Assembly: GCA_938015295.1 (NCBI GenBank)
Contig: CALLQB010000123.1
Coordinates: 1 to 39,358, forward strand
Length of the DNA: 39,358 nucleotides
Origin: an uncultured Acidimicrobiales bacterium
GTDB lineage: Bacteria; Actinomycetota; Acidimicrobiia; Acidimicrobiales; SHLQ01
Reading direction: 5' to 3'
Shown here: positions 31,401-39,358 of the stretch, one piece after another
Numbering within the stretch: position 1 is the stretch's first letter
How the letters are laid out: the number at the start of each line of letters is the position of its first letter
Made by a program: the position numbers and the translations under genes
Notes under the pieces: generated by a model
Databases searched by the model: none
What the model saw: the letters and a program-made list of their open reading frames with translations, nothing else
Told to the model about the DNA's origin: nothing

Positions 31401-33188
31401 GCTGCCCTTCGTTGAGCTGCCAGCGTTTCCCTGAGCAGCGCTGAGTTGAGCTATGGGCGTTGAGCGAGCTTCCGCTCGCTGACGGTCCGCCACCAAACGC
31501 TCGTTGAGCGCGCCCAGCTCGACAATGCCGATGCGCTGCCAGCGTACGTCAAAGTTGAAATCGCCCTCCTCGGCCGTGTGGGCATCGAGGTAGCGAATCT
31601 GTAGTCCATCGTGGACGACGTTGAAGATGTGTGTGCTCCACTCCGAGAGCGACGCCACCACCAAGCCATGGCGCCGAGGCCCCCAGGCCGCCACGACAGC
31701 GTCGGCCTCGGACCGGTCGGCAACGAACACGGGAGGGTTCGTGGCTCCCACCATCTTCAGGTACTCAGGAATCGTCGGCCGAAGGGGCGCTGTCCGGTAG
31801 ATCGGCAAGCTGGTCGATGGTGCGCCGGAAGACAAATACGTGCCCACCGCACTCGCAGTGTTCCAGCAGTTGGTGCGGCGTGTGCCGTTGCCAGCGCCGC
31901 GATTGGCATCGATCCAACTTGGCCTGCGCGTGGCTCGAAGCGTGGGGGAGCAATGCGGCTGATCGACCACGTCGACCAGGGGGCGAAACTCTGGCCGGTT
32001 CTCGGCAAGCCGTTGCCGAGCCGTGTCATCAATGCACACCTGAAGCGAGCGGTCATCGAGGCCGTCGATGGCCCCAGAGCGGATCACCGCGGGCACAAAC
32101 CGAGCGATAAGGCTCCGCGAGAGACCGGTATCGGGCACCGTGATCTCGGCGACGCCGTCAACCATCGACACGGCACCCAGTTCAGCCAGGCCGAGCAGTG
32201 CGTCGTCATGGTCGGTCAGCGGCAACAAGCTTGCGGCTTGGCCTTCTTCGAGGAGCTGGTAGTGCTGCGGGTCGAGTGTGCATGCACCTCGGCGGATCTG
32301 GTTGACAAGCCAGCTCGCGTACCGCAAGTCGGCGACCGTCCAGAGTCTGTCGAATGCTGCCTCGCGGCGGCCGGCCGGCATGGCGACGGGAAGCACCTGC
32401 TCGACAGCCGATCGTGCAACACCACGGTCGTAGTCGTAGAGCTCCTCAGGTAACACCCCAGCGCCCGGGCAATCCGCAGTGCGCCACAACCGGATACTGG
32501 CGAACCCCGATCGTTCGTCGATGGTCTGGAATCTTTGATCGGCTCGGAGTTCTGCATCGACCGTGGCGCGCCGGGCGGCCCAGATGCGAGTGCGCGATGA
32601 TTCGCAGTAGTCGAGGAATCTTGTTTCGCTGCCCAGATTTACGGCGTTAAAGACGCGGTGGGCCGGTGACGTCGGGTCTCGAAGTGACACGACGCCTTTC
32701 GCGCCAGGACCCCACGACTCGACGATCCGCCGCGCTTCGACTGCGCTGTTCGCAAGTCGAGCTTCGTCGACCGTTTCGATGGCCCGGTCGATAGCGACGG
32801 CGAGGACCGGATCGGCGTCCTCGGCCCAGGGCAACGCGGTCGCCGGTGCTCCTTCGAGGTGGGCGTCGACAGCTAAGGCAACCTGAAAGCTGTTCTTGTG
32901 TCGCTGGCCTGGGCCTGCGTTGGCGAACTCTGCCGAGCCGTCGCGCATCGACCAAGCAATGACACGATGGCGGCAGGAAGCGAGTGCCGCGAACGCTTGG
33001 GCGTCGGCGAACCGATCGAAGCGCTGGTACCACTCGATAGCTCCGGAAGACACCGGCGTATCCTCCCACCGCACCGAAAAGGCGTGCTTCACCCCCGCCG
33101 CTGTCCACAACACCTCCGAGGAAGCAGCGTGAGGGAACCGGTCGAGTAGCTGAAGTCGAAGAGCTAAGATGAGGTCCGAGAAAACCAC
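31302..33188 (-). CDS. Protein with two papain-fold (Tox-PL-like glutamine-deamidase) domains
   Basis: A 628-residue protein with an internal repeat. Domain 2: RRTNCWNTASAVGTYLSSGA (Cys441), WGPRRHGLVVAS, STHIFNVVHDG (His520), IRYLDAHTAE (Asp535). This NC...H.FN.V....D pattern is that of papain-fold toxin deamidases. Domain 1 keeps WGPGAKGVVSL, AHRVFNAVN (His177) and TRFLDYCES (Asp193) but has RHKNSFQVALAVDAHLEGAPATALP, with Ser100 for the Cys, so it is probably inactive or structural. No signal peptide or secretion domain is apparent. The C-terminal ~60 residues (SSTKGSSTKG...) are low complexity and overlap the dioxygenase gene. GTG start. Deamidation of host or self proteins is inferred; no immunity gene is recognised. 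Confidence 0.65.
   Translation of the reverse strand: MVFSDLILALRLQLLDRFPHAASSEVLWTAAGVKHAFSVRWEDTPVSSGAIEWYQRFDRFADAQAFAALASCRHRVIAWSMRDGSAEFANAGPGQRHKNSFQVALAVDAHLEGAPATALPWAEDADPVLAVAIDRAIETVDEARLANSAVEARRIVESWGPGAKGVVSLRDPTSPAHRVFNAVNLGSETRFLDYCESSRTRIWAARRATVDAELRADQRFQTIDERSGFASIRLWRTADCPGAGVLPEELYDYDRGVARSAVEQVLPVAMPAGRREAAFDRLWTVADLRYASWLVNQIRRGACTLDPQHYQLLEEGQAASLLPLTDHDDALLGLAELGAVSMVDGVAEITVPDTGLSRSLIARFVPAVIRSGAIDGLDDRSLQVCIDDTARQRLAENRPEFRPLVDVVDQPHCSPTLRATRRPSWIDANRGAGNGTRRTNCWNTASAVGTYLSSGAPSTSLPIYRTAPLRPTIPEYLKMVGATNPPVFVADRSEADAVVAAWGPRRHGLVVASLSEWSTHIFNVVHDGLQIRYLDAHTAEEGDFNFDVRWQRIGIVELGALNERLVADRQRAEARSTPIAQLSAAQGNAGSSTKGSSTKGIVGNLGVGLAEVGVVVGVAGTHELPPGE
31389..31418. repeat. 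15-bp tandem repeat at a convergent gene junction
   Basis: GCCCTTAGTTGAGCT and GCCCTTCGTTGAGCT (one mismatch) stand head to tail. The first holds the TGA of the dioxygenase gene; on the other strand the pair encodes the SSTKG-SSTKG repeat of the papain-fold protein. More GTTGAGC copies follow near 31444, 31459 and 31504. It resembles the tandem duplication over the stop at 917-950. Confidence 0.85.
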
Positions 33189-33212
33189 GGGCCGACTGTA
33201 GCTTGCAGCTAC

Positions 33213-35501
33213 TCAGAGACTTGGGCCGGGAAACTTGGCGTCGCTCGCAGTGTCAGTCAACATGTATTCGACGACCTGCGTCGCAGTCATCGGCCGGGCC
33301 AGAAGGTACCCCTGAGCGAGGTCACACTGTGGCCCGATGAGGGCCTGCAACTGATCGAACTCTTCGACGCCCTCGGCTACTACCTGCATGCCGAGCGCTC
33401 GGCCGAGATCGACGAGTGCACCAACGACGAGTCCTGCTCGTTCCTCTTCGTCGTCACCACCGTTGCGAAGTGCTTCGATGAATGATCGGTCGATCTTGAT
33501 GCAATCGACAGGCAGAGATTGCAACTGTCCCATCGAGGAATAGCCGGTGCCGAAATCGTCGAGGGCCACGCGGACACCGAGCGAACGAATCTGCTCGAGC
33601 TTGCTGACCAGATCTTCAATGCTGTCGGCAATGACACTCTCGGTGACTTCAAGCTGCAACGTTTGCGGCGCGATCCCCGTCAGTTCGAGTGTCTTGATGA
33701 CGTTGTCGACGAACGACCTGTCCGAGAGCTGCACGACGGACACGTTGACCGACATCGAGAGCCGAGGTTCGCCGAACTGCCGCTGCCACTCAGCGAGCTT
33801 CGAACACGCTTCTTCCAATGCCCATCGTCCGAGTTCGACGATGAGGCCGGTGCCTTCACAGACAGGGATAAAGGTCATCGGCGACACCGATCCCAGCACG
33901 GGGCTGTTCCAGCGCATCAACGCCTCGAAGCCAACCGTTTGTTGCCCGTCTACCGTGAGGAGCGGCTGGTACTCGAGCGAAAACTCGCCGTTGCGATGAC
34001 CGTTTTCGACTTCGCGTTGCAACCGTGTTCGCGAATCGAGGAGTGCCTCCATCTCGTCTTCAAATTTGAGAACGATTCCGCGACCTTTGTTCTTGGCTTC
34101 GTACAGCGCTATGTCGGCCTTGCGGAACATTTCGATGCCGTCAGTGACGCCAGAGTCCCCGCCTACAAGGCCACCACTGACGCCAAGGGCAAGCAGTTGG
34201 CCGTCGATTTCAAACGGGGTCTTGAGCAGATTTGCGAGCCGGTTCGCCGACACGTGCGCGGCGCTCAACGAGGTAAGGCCCTCGAGTACAACAGCAAACT
34301 CGTCGCCGCCGATTCGTCCGACCAACTCGCCGCCTCGGCTTCCGTTTCGGAGTCGGTCGGCAACCTCGCGCAGAAGTTTGTCGCCGACCGGATGGCCGAG
34401 GGCATCATTGACCCCCTTGAACCCGTCGAGATCGAGCAACAGCAGGCCACAAACCCCAGCGGTCCTCGTCTGGCGGACCAACGCAGCTTCGATGGCCTGG
34501 TTCATTGCCCGACGGTTGGGGAGTTGGGTGAGTTCGTCACAGTTCGCAAGTTCTTGGAGCTGCTCTTGCATCGCTACCTGACTCGTGACATCGCGCCCGG
34601 AGACCACCAGCGCTCGAATCGCGGCGCTTTCGCGATGGTCCGTGAGCGTCATTTCGACTTGACGGAATGTGCCGTTCGGAAGTTGCACCGGGAACACCAT
34701 TGGGGTGGCAAGGTCAGGGTTGGCCAACGCAGCGCGGATGAGGCGAACGTCTTCACCGCGCATCATCGTGAAGATCTGGTCGATGTGGTCGATGCGCCGG
34801 TCGGTCAAGGTTCGTCCGACGGCGGGAGATGCGTAAGAAACAGCGCCGTCGTCTTCGATGACAAACAGGTAGTCGTCGGATTGCTCGATAATCGAGTGGA
34901 AGCGGTCGTTGTATCGTTCGCGAAGTGCGGTGGTTAGCTGTCGACGGTTCCGGTCGAAGCCGATCAGTATGAGGCTCGCAATACCAACAAGTGATCCGAC
35001 ACCTGCCAGAAGGGTTCCGGTCTGCGCTCGACCGCTCGATCGCTGTGCCTGGAGCAGTGCATCCTTTTCGATGGCGTCGAGTCGAGTCTCTATCGCGTCG
35101 AACCGACCTTGGGTGATCGTTGCTTGGGTTGAGGTGGTTTCGAACGACGCATCGGCGGGTGTTAGGAGAAGGAACCGTTCGATTGCCTCGTTGGTCGCTT
35201 GTCGTTCTGTTGGGGCGAGAGTGTCGGCAACGGCGGAGGCGTTGATGCTGAACTGGCTGCGAAGCCGGTCATACTCCACGGCGTCGACGGGAACACCAGA
35301 GCGCAGTTCAAAGTCAAGTAGGCGCATCTGTTGCAGGTTGGCATGGGCCGCGGAGGAATATTGGAGGATGTGATTGCTGTGCTCGATATCGGCTATGAGT
35401 CCGCGAATGGCAATGGTCGTACTGATCGCGATCGCCGTGATCAGGACCAGTAACAATGCGATGAATTTCGTTGCTCCGCGACCAACGCCGCCCATTGTCA
35501 T
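33213..35501 (-). CDS. Membrane-bound PAS-GGDEF-EAL cyclic-di-GMP enzyme
   Basis: A 762-residue signalling protein. Membrane helices at about 12-33 and 163-182 bracket an outside, mostly helical sensor domain (~34-160). A PAS domain (~197-310) follows, then GGDEF (RIGGDEF, 396-402, intact) and EAL (GFEALMRW with EAL at 526-528, NVSVVQL, EVTESV, DDFGTGYSS and a late AEGVEE). Both catalytic signatures are present, so it may make and break c-di-GMP. The inhibitory I-site reads RGGE instead of RxxD, so product inhibition may be weakened. ATG 35501; divergent from the M24 peptidase across 133 bp. Confidence 0.92.
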   Translation of the reverse strand: MTMGGVGRGATKFIALLLVLITAIAISTTIAIRGLIADIEHSNHILQYSSAAHANLQQMRLLDFELRSGVPVDAVEYDRLRSQFSINASAVADTLAPTERQATNEAIERFLLLTPADASFETTSTQATITQGRFDAIETRLDAIEKDALLQAQRSSGRAQTGTLLAGVGSLVGIASLILIGFDRNRRQLTTALRERYNDRFHSIIEQSDDYLFVIEDDGAVSYASPAVGRTLTDRRIDHIDQIFTMMRGEDVRLIRAALANPDLATPMVFPVQLPNGTFRQVEMTLTDHRESAAIRALVVSGRDVTSQVAMQEQLQELANCDELTQLPNRRAMNQAIEAALVRQTRTAGVCGLLLLDLDGFKGVNDALGHPVGDKLLREVADRLRNGSRGGELVGRIGGDEFAVVLEGLTSLSAAHVSANRLANLLKTPFEIDGQLLALGVSGGLVGGDSGVTDGIEMFRKADIALYEAKNKGRGIVLKFEDEMEALLDSRTRLQREVENGHRNGEFSLEYQPLLTVDGQQTVGFEALMRWNSPVLGSVSPMTFIPVCEGTGLIVELGRWALEEACSKLAEWQRQFGEPRLSMSVNVSVVQLSDRSFVDNVIKTLELTGIAPQTLQLEVTESVIADSIEDLVSKLEQIRSLGVRVALDDFGTGYSSMGQLQSLPVDCIKIDRSFIEALRNGGDDEEERAGLVVGALVDLGRALGMQVVAEGVEEFDQLQALIGPQCDLAQGYLLARPMTATQVVEYMLTDTASDAKFPGPSL

Positions 35502-35634
35502 GGGTATCTATCGGACGACCGCTAGAAAATCTGAACGGTGTTCGGTAGGGCTACGAAGTGTGCTGTGACGATGGGGCTGGATCGCATAGTCCGTGTGCGG
35601 GCAGAAAATTTCCGCGGCTACTACCGTTTCTGGG

Positions 35635-36837
35635 ATGACGTCACTTTCCGCCCCGTCCAAGCCCGTCCCGCCACCGTCGCGTGGGTTTCCAGTTGAAGAG
35701 TTCGAAGCACGCACTGCTGCCGCCCAAGACCTGATGTCAGCGGCCGGAATGGATGCGTTGTTGCTGACCACCGAACCCGAGGTTCGCTACTTCACTGGTT
35801 TCCAAACACTCTTTTGGCTGAGCCCGACACGGCCGTGGTTTGTGGTGGTGCCGAGCTCTGGCAAGCCCGTCGCGGTGATACCCAGCATTGGCGAATCGTT
35901 GATGGGTACCACTTGGATCGACGACGTTCGAGTGTGGTCTTCGCCCAACCCGTCCGACGATGGCGTCTCGCTCCTTGTCGAAACCATCGCTGAGCTTGTC
36001 GATGCCGGCGGCACGGTGGGCGTGCCTATGGGTCCCGAAACCCATATTCGTATGCCAGCCAACGATTTCGAGATAGTGCGAGAACGCCTTGAGCAACAAC
36101 GTTCGATGGCGTTCCTCGACGCCACCAACATTGTTTCGGGCCTTCGCATGGTGAAATCCGAGAACGAGATCGCCAAGATCGCCCACGTTTGCGGCATTGT
36201 TTCGGGGGCCTTTGAGAACATCGGGTCGCTGCTTTCAGTGGGCGACACCGAGCAGGAGGCGTTTGCGAAGTTTCGAATCGATATTCTTCAGCGCGGCGCC
36301 GACGATGTGCCATACCTTGTCGGGAGCACAGGCCCCGGCGGGTTCGATGACATTATTAAGTCGCCGACCGAGAGGATCATCGGCGAGGGCGATCTGCTGT
36401 TGTTCGATACCGGGTCGGTGTACGACGGCTACTTTTCGGATTTCGATCGGAACTATGCGTTCGGTTCGGCAGACGACGCTGCGAAGCGGGCCTACGACGT
36501 GGTGTGGCGCTCGACCGAAGCAGGGCTCGCCGCGGTGCGGCCGGGGGCAACGACCAGCGACCTGTGGGCCGCGATGATGGCGGTGCTCGAAGAGGGCGGA
36601 TCGCTTGGCAACAACGTCGGTCGGATGGGTCACGGCCTGGGCATGCAGGTGACCGAGTGGCCGTCAAACACCCAATCCGACAACACCGTCCTACAAGAGG
36701 GCATGGTGCTCACCCTCGAGCCGGGCCTTTCGTGGGCGCCGGGCAAGATGATGGTGCACGAGGAGAACCTGGTCGTGCGAGCAGATGGGCCGCAGATGTT
36801 GTCGCGGCGAGCAGCGCCCGAGTTGCCGATTCTGTAG
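35635..36837 (+). CDS. M24-family metallopeptidase (Xaa-Pro peptidase/creatinase-like)
   Basis: A 400-residue pita-bread hydrolase. An N-terminal creatinase-like domain (TTEPEVRYFTGF) is followed by the catalytic domain with metal ligands Asp258 (LLFDTGS), Asp269 (GYFSDFDRNY), His in RMGHGLGM, Glu in LTLEPGL and Glu in VHEENLVV, so the five-ligand set is complete. Relatives include Xaa-Pro aminopeptidase, creatinase and ectoine hydrolase; substrate not resolved. ATG 35635 is preferred; GTG 35593 would add 14 residues. Its TAG and the TAG of adenine deaminase on the other strand lie back to back (36835-36840). Confidence 0.88.
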   Translation: MTSLSAPSKPVPPPSRGFPVEEFEARTAAAQDLMSAAGMDALLLTTEPEVRYFTGFQTLFWLSPTRPWFVVVPSSGKPVAVIPSIGESLMGTTWIDDVRVWSSPNPSDDGVSLLVETIAELVDAGGTVGVPMGPETHIRMPANDFEIVRERLEQQRSMAFLDATNIVSGLRMVKSENEIAKIAHVCGIVSGAFENIGSLLSVGDTEQEAFAKFRIDILQRGADDVPYLVGSTGPGGFDDIIKSPTERIIGEGDLLLFDTGSVYDGYFSDFDRNYAFGSADDAAKRAYDVVWRSTEAGLAAVRPGATTSDLWAAMMAVLEEGGSLGNNVGRMGHGLGMQVTEWPSNTQSDNTVLQEGMVLTLEPGLSWAPGKMMVHEENLVVRADGPQMLSRRAAPELPIL

Positions 36838-37905
36838 CTAGTCGTTGGCTGCGACGAACTCGTCGAGTTCATCGAGCCAGCGCTGTTGGTCGGCGGGCCC
36901 CGCAAAAGTCGATGTCAGCGAGTTGCGAGCCAGCAGCACAACTTGGTCGGTGGTGAGCTGCAGCGCTTCGGCTGTGCGCACATAGTTGTCGCCAACGTAG
37001 CCACCGAAGTAGGCGGGGTCGTCGGAGTTGATGGTGACGACAAGGCCCTGCTCAAGGAGTCGAAGCAGGTTGTGGTCGGCGAGATCGTCAACCACACATA
37101 ACTCAAGGTTCGAAAGCGGACACATCGTCAGCGGAATTTTCGCGGCAGCGAGGCGCGACAGCAATGCGGGGTCTTCCTCGCTGCGGACCCCATGGTCGAT
37201 CCGTTCGGCGCCGAGGGCGTCGAGCGCTCCCGAAATGTATTCGGGTGGACCTTCCTCGCCTGCGTGAGCAACCCGTCGGAGTCCGGCCTGCTTGGCGAGA
37301 GCGAACACTTCGGCGAACGCTTCGGGAGGGTTGCCAACCTCGGAACTGTCGAGGCCTACACCGATGATCTGGTCGTGGTAGTCGGCAGCCTCATGAAAGG
37401 TCGCTACGGCCTCTTCCCCCGAAAGGTGCCGGAGGAAACACATGATGAGTCCGGTGGAGATGCCCGTCGCCTCTTCGGCTTCAGCGATAGCCCGGCTAAA
37501 CCCGGCCATGAACACGTCGAATCCGATCCCTCGTTCGGTGTGGGTCTGCGGATCAAAAAACACCTCGGCGCGGCGAACACCGTCGGCGTGGGCCCTTGTG
37601 AGGTACGCGGACATCAGATCGGCGAAGTCGTCTTCGGTTTGCAGCACCGACGCGCCTTGGTAATAGATATCGAGAAACGACTGGAGGTCGGTAAAGGAGT
37701 AGGCCGACCGGAGGTCTTCGATCGAGTCGTATGGCAGCGCAATATCGTTGCGCTGGGCAAGTGCGAACAGGAGCTCGGGTTCAAGGGAGCCCTCGATATG
37801 CATATGCAGCTCTGCCTTAGGAAGCGCACGGATAAATCCCTCATCAATCGAAGAGGAAGAAGAGGCAGGGGAGTGAGAAGACGGGGAGTGTGAAGGTGCT
37901 GCCAT
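36838..37905 (-). CDS. Adenine deaminase (adenosine-deaminase superfamily)
   Basis: A 355-residue zinc deaminase. The ligands and catalytic residues are in LPKAELHMHIEGSLEPELL, FRRVAHAGEEGPPEYI (His, Glu), RIDHGVRSEEDP and INSDDPAYFGGYV (Asp-Asp). NSDDPAYFGGY and the short SEVGNPPEAF loop are typical of the adenine deaminase branch and not of adenosine deaminases, so hypoxanthine from adenine is the likely product. A Ser/His/Pro-rich stretch (residues 4-19) precedes the fold. The 8-oxoguanine-deaminase-like gene is 30 bp upstream on the same strand, so these form a purine-deamination pair. Confidence 0.88.
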   Translation of the reverse strand: MAAPSHSPSSHSPASSSSSIDEGFIRALPKAELHMHIEGSLEPELLFALAQRNDIALPYDSIEDLRSAYSFTDLQSFLDIYYQGASVLQTEDDFADLMSAYLTRAHADGVRRAEVFFDPQTHTERGIGFDVFMAGFSRAIAEAEEATGISTGLIMCFLRHLSGEEAVATFHEAADYHDQIIGVGLDSSEVGNPPEAFAEVFALAKQAGLRRVAHAGEEGPPEYISGALDALGAERIDHGVRSEEDPALLSRLAAAKIPLTMCPLSNLELCVVDDLADHNLLRLLEQGLVVTINSDDPAYFGGYVGDNYVRTAEALQLTTDQVVLLARNSLTSTFAGPADQQRWLDELDEFVAAND

Positions 37906-37935
37906 GGAGCTAGCCCTTTCGGAGGGAGAGTCGTT

Positions 37936-39306
37936 TCAGATTTCTGGTTGGAACCGACGAGCAATCGTGCGGTGGGTGGCGAGCTTTTCGGAAAGATCTG
38001 GTGCAACAAGTTCGCCCGCTTCGACCACAAGCTTGCCGGCAACCAGCGTATGCCACGCCGACGTGGGGCCACAGCGAAGCCAACCTTCGATCGGGTCATC
38101 GAGCACGCCGGCAAAGAGTGGCCCGTCGAGTTTCCACACCGCCAGGTCGGCCACTGCTCCGACCGACAGTTCGCCCAACTCGCCCTCGCGGCCCAGGCAC
38201 CCTGCACCGCCACGAGTCGCAATTTCGAGACTGATGCGCGCCGTCATCGCCGCGGCTCCCGAAACCAGCTTGCCGGTGAGCATGGCCAGTCGGGCCTCTT
38301 GCCAGAGCGAGGCGCTGTCGGCAGAAGACGAACCGTCACAGCCAAGACCAACGGGACAGCCAGCATGACGAAGGTCGACAACAGGAGCGAGACCAGAGGA
38401 AAGAATCATGTTCGAGCTCGGACAGTGAGCGATTCCGACACCGGCGGCCCCGAGGCGAGTGATCTCTTCGGGGTTCGGGCGCACGACGTGGGCGCCCCAC
38501 GTGCGATCGCTCATCCACCCGACGTCTTCATAGAGGTCGACCGGACGCATCCCGAAGGTTGCGATGGCGTACTCATCGTCCTCGGAGTTCTCGGCGAGGT
38601 GGGTATGCAGCCGGACGTCGAGCTTCTCGGCCAACTCCGCTGTGCGCCGCATCAGGTCGGGGGTAACGCTGAACGGCGAGCAGGGCGCCAGCGCAATCTG
38701 CAGCATCGAACCGTGGGAGGGATCATGATGCCGAGCGACGTGACGTTCGGATTCAGCGAGGATGTCGTCCTCGTCGCGCACCGCCGAGTCGGGAGGTAGC
38801 CCGCCGTCTTTCACCGACTGACTCATCGAGCCGTAGGTGGGGTGAAACCGCATGCCGAGATCTTGCGCCGCACGAATTTCGGCACCGAGAAGATCGCCGG
38901 CGCGAGGCGGATGCAGATAGTGGTGGTCGGTGGACGTCGTGCAGCCGGAAAGCGCCAATTCGGCCAGACCAACCCACGCCGCGGTGTAGGTGGCTTCCTC
39001 GTCGATCGCCGCGGTCCACAGTGGGTACAACGCCTGCAACCACCCGAACAGGGGCGCGGCGGTCATCGGCGTGTACGCCCGAGTGAGGTTCTGAAAAAGA
39101 TGATGGTGGGTGTTGACCAGCCCGGGAGTGACGAGGCAACCCTCAGCAGAAATCGTGCGTGTTGCCTGCGGCTGCGGGTCCGTCGACCCACCAACACCGC
39201 TGATCAGACCGTTCGTAATTGCGACCCATCCGCCGGGAAGTTCACGTCGAGTTGCGTCGACGGTGGCAACCAGGCGCGCGTTTGAGAGAAGAATATCGGC
39301 GTCCAT
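37936..39306 (-). CDS. 8-oxoguanine deaminase-like amidohydrolase
   Basis: A 456-residue cytosine-deaminase-like amidohydrolase. The features are VTPGLVNTHHHLFQNLTRAYTP (metal His-x-His), FGWLQALYPLW, GCTTSTDHHYL, LHTHLAENSEDDEY (metal His and catalytic Glu), AHCPSSNMIL and LGCDGSSSADSASL (metal Asp). The LFQNLTRAYTP...FGWLQALYPLW stretch recalls characterised 8-oxoguanine deaminases, which turn 8-oxoguanine to urate; hydroxyatrazine/guanine deaminase relatives are the alternative. Same-strand pairing with adenine deaminase supports a purine role. Confidence 0.82.
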   Translation of the reverse strand: MDADILLSNARLVATVDATRRELPGGWVAITNGLISGVGGSTDPQPQATRTISAEGCLVTPGLVNTHHHLFQNLTRAYTPMTAAPLFGWLQALYPLWTAAIDEEATYTAAWVGLAELALSGCTTSTDHHYLHPPRAGDLLGAEIRAAQDLGMRFHPTYGSMSQSVKDGGLPPDSAVRDEDDILAESERHVARHHDPSHGSMLQIALAPCSPFSVTPDLMRRTAELAEKLDVRLHTHLAENSEDDEYAIATFGMRPVDLYEDVGWMSDRTWGAHVVRPNPEEITRLGAAGVGIAHCPSSNMILSSGLAPVVDLRHAGCPVGLGCDGSSSADSASLWQEARLAMLTGKLVSGAAAMTARISLEIATRGGAGCLGREGELGELSVGAVADLAVWKLDGPLFAGVLDDPIEGWLRCGPTSAWHTLVAGKLVVEAGELVAPDLSEKLATHRTIARRFQPEI

Positions 39307-39317
39307 CGCCGAACATC

Positions 39318-39358
39318 ATGACAGCAGAGACCCCCCGTGGGCGTAGCCCGGTTCGTCT
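39318..39358 (+). CDS. Possible start of a divergent regulator gene, cut by window end
   Basis: ATG 39318 opens a frame running to the window edge (MTAETPRGRSPVR). The basic RGRSPVR start is reminiscent of TetR-family regulators, and the position divergent from the purine gene pair would suit a regulator. Thirteen codons are too few for a firm call. Confidence 0.25.
   Translation, partial: MTAETPRGRSPVR

Noticed and set aside
31765..31975. Suspected frameshift in the papain-fold protein, since another frame reads plausibly (with a CECGG motif)
   Set aside because: The annotated frame contains the expected NCWNTASAVGTYLSSG catalytic block and joins smoothly to the His and Asp motifs, so no frameshift is needed.

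Overview
The window looks like chromosomal DNA of a high-GC Gram-positive bacterium (Actinomycetota, plausibly an Acidimicrobiia-type soil or marine lineage). The grounds are strong GC bias at third codon positions, frequent GTG starts, tight ATGA/GTGA gene overlaps, and two enzymes of families that usually bind coenzyme F420. The taxonomic call is inference. Coding density is about 97%; no gap between genes exceeds roughly 135 bp. I see no tRNA, rRNA, CRISPR array or insertion sequence.

Region 1 (1-2475): a truncated HAD phosphatase, a hydratase of the MhpD/DmpH superfamily, a second HAD phosphatase and an IclR regulator. The IclR gene is divergent from the main operon, and the shared 84-bp promoter region contains a perfect 6-3-6 palindrome.

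Region 2 (2560-13555) is the centrepiece, an eleven-gene same-strand operon with overlapping or closely spaced genes. It encodes two XylE-type catechol 2,3-dioxygenases, a histidine-branch phosphatase with an unusual N-terminal extension, and a two-subunit PEP-synthase-like phosphotransferase. That enzyme has an ATP-grasp subunit plus a large subunit ending in the phosphohistidine swivelling domain, an architecture like phenylphosphate synthase and the CreHI aryl-phosphate synthase. Then follow a Rieske oxygenase alpha subunit, 4-oxalocrotonate decarboxylase, 4-oxalocrotonate tautomerase, 2-hydroxypentadienoate hydratase, acylating acetaldehyde dehydrogenase and 4-hydroxy-2-oxovalerate aldolase. 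The inferred logic is: phosphorylate a phenolic substrate, oxygenate the aryl phosphate with the Rieske enzyme, remove phosphate, cleave the catechol in meta position, and finish to pyruvate and acetyl-CoA. The semialdehyde dehydrogenase/hydrolase and the Rieske electron-transfer partners are not in the window.

Region 3 (13549-25115): a DoxX-like membrane protein, a TIM-barrel isomerase, a bacterial protein-arginine-methyltransferase-like enzyme, an SDR, an N-acyl-D-amino-acid deacylase-type amidohydrolase, a luciferase-like F420 oxidoreductase with a palindrome at its start, an M20 peptidase, a SulP transporter fused to STAS and cyclic-nucleotide domains, a PPOX/F420 split-barrel protein and an aldo/keto reductase.

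Region 4 (25152-33188): a phytanoyl-CoA-dioxygenase-like enzyme; a glutathione peroxidase whose active-site codon is an in-frame TGA followed by a textbook bacterial SECIS hairpin (a selenoprotein); a 41-bp perfect palindrome; an SDR; a CX5R phosphatase; a LigI-like amidohydrolase; a D-2-hydroxyacid dehydrogenase; an NTF2-like protein; an isopenicillin-N-synthase-like dioxygenase; and a protein with two papain-fold deamidase (Tox-PL-like) domains, one lacking the catalytic cysteine.

Region 5 (33213-39358): a membrane PAS-GGDEF-EAL protein, an M24 peptidase, adenine deaminase and an 8-oxoguanine-deaminase-like enzyme.
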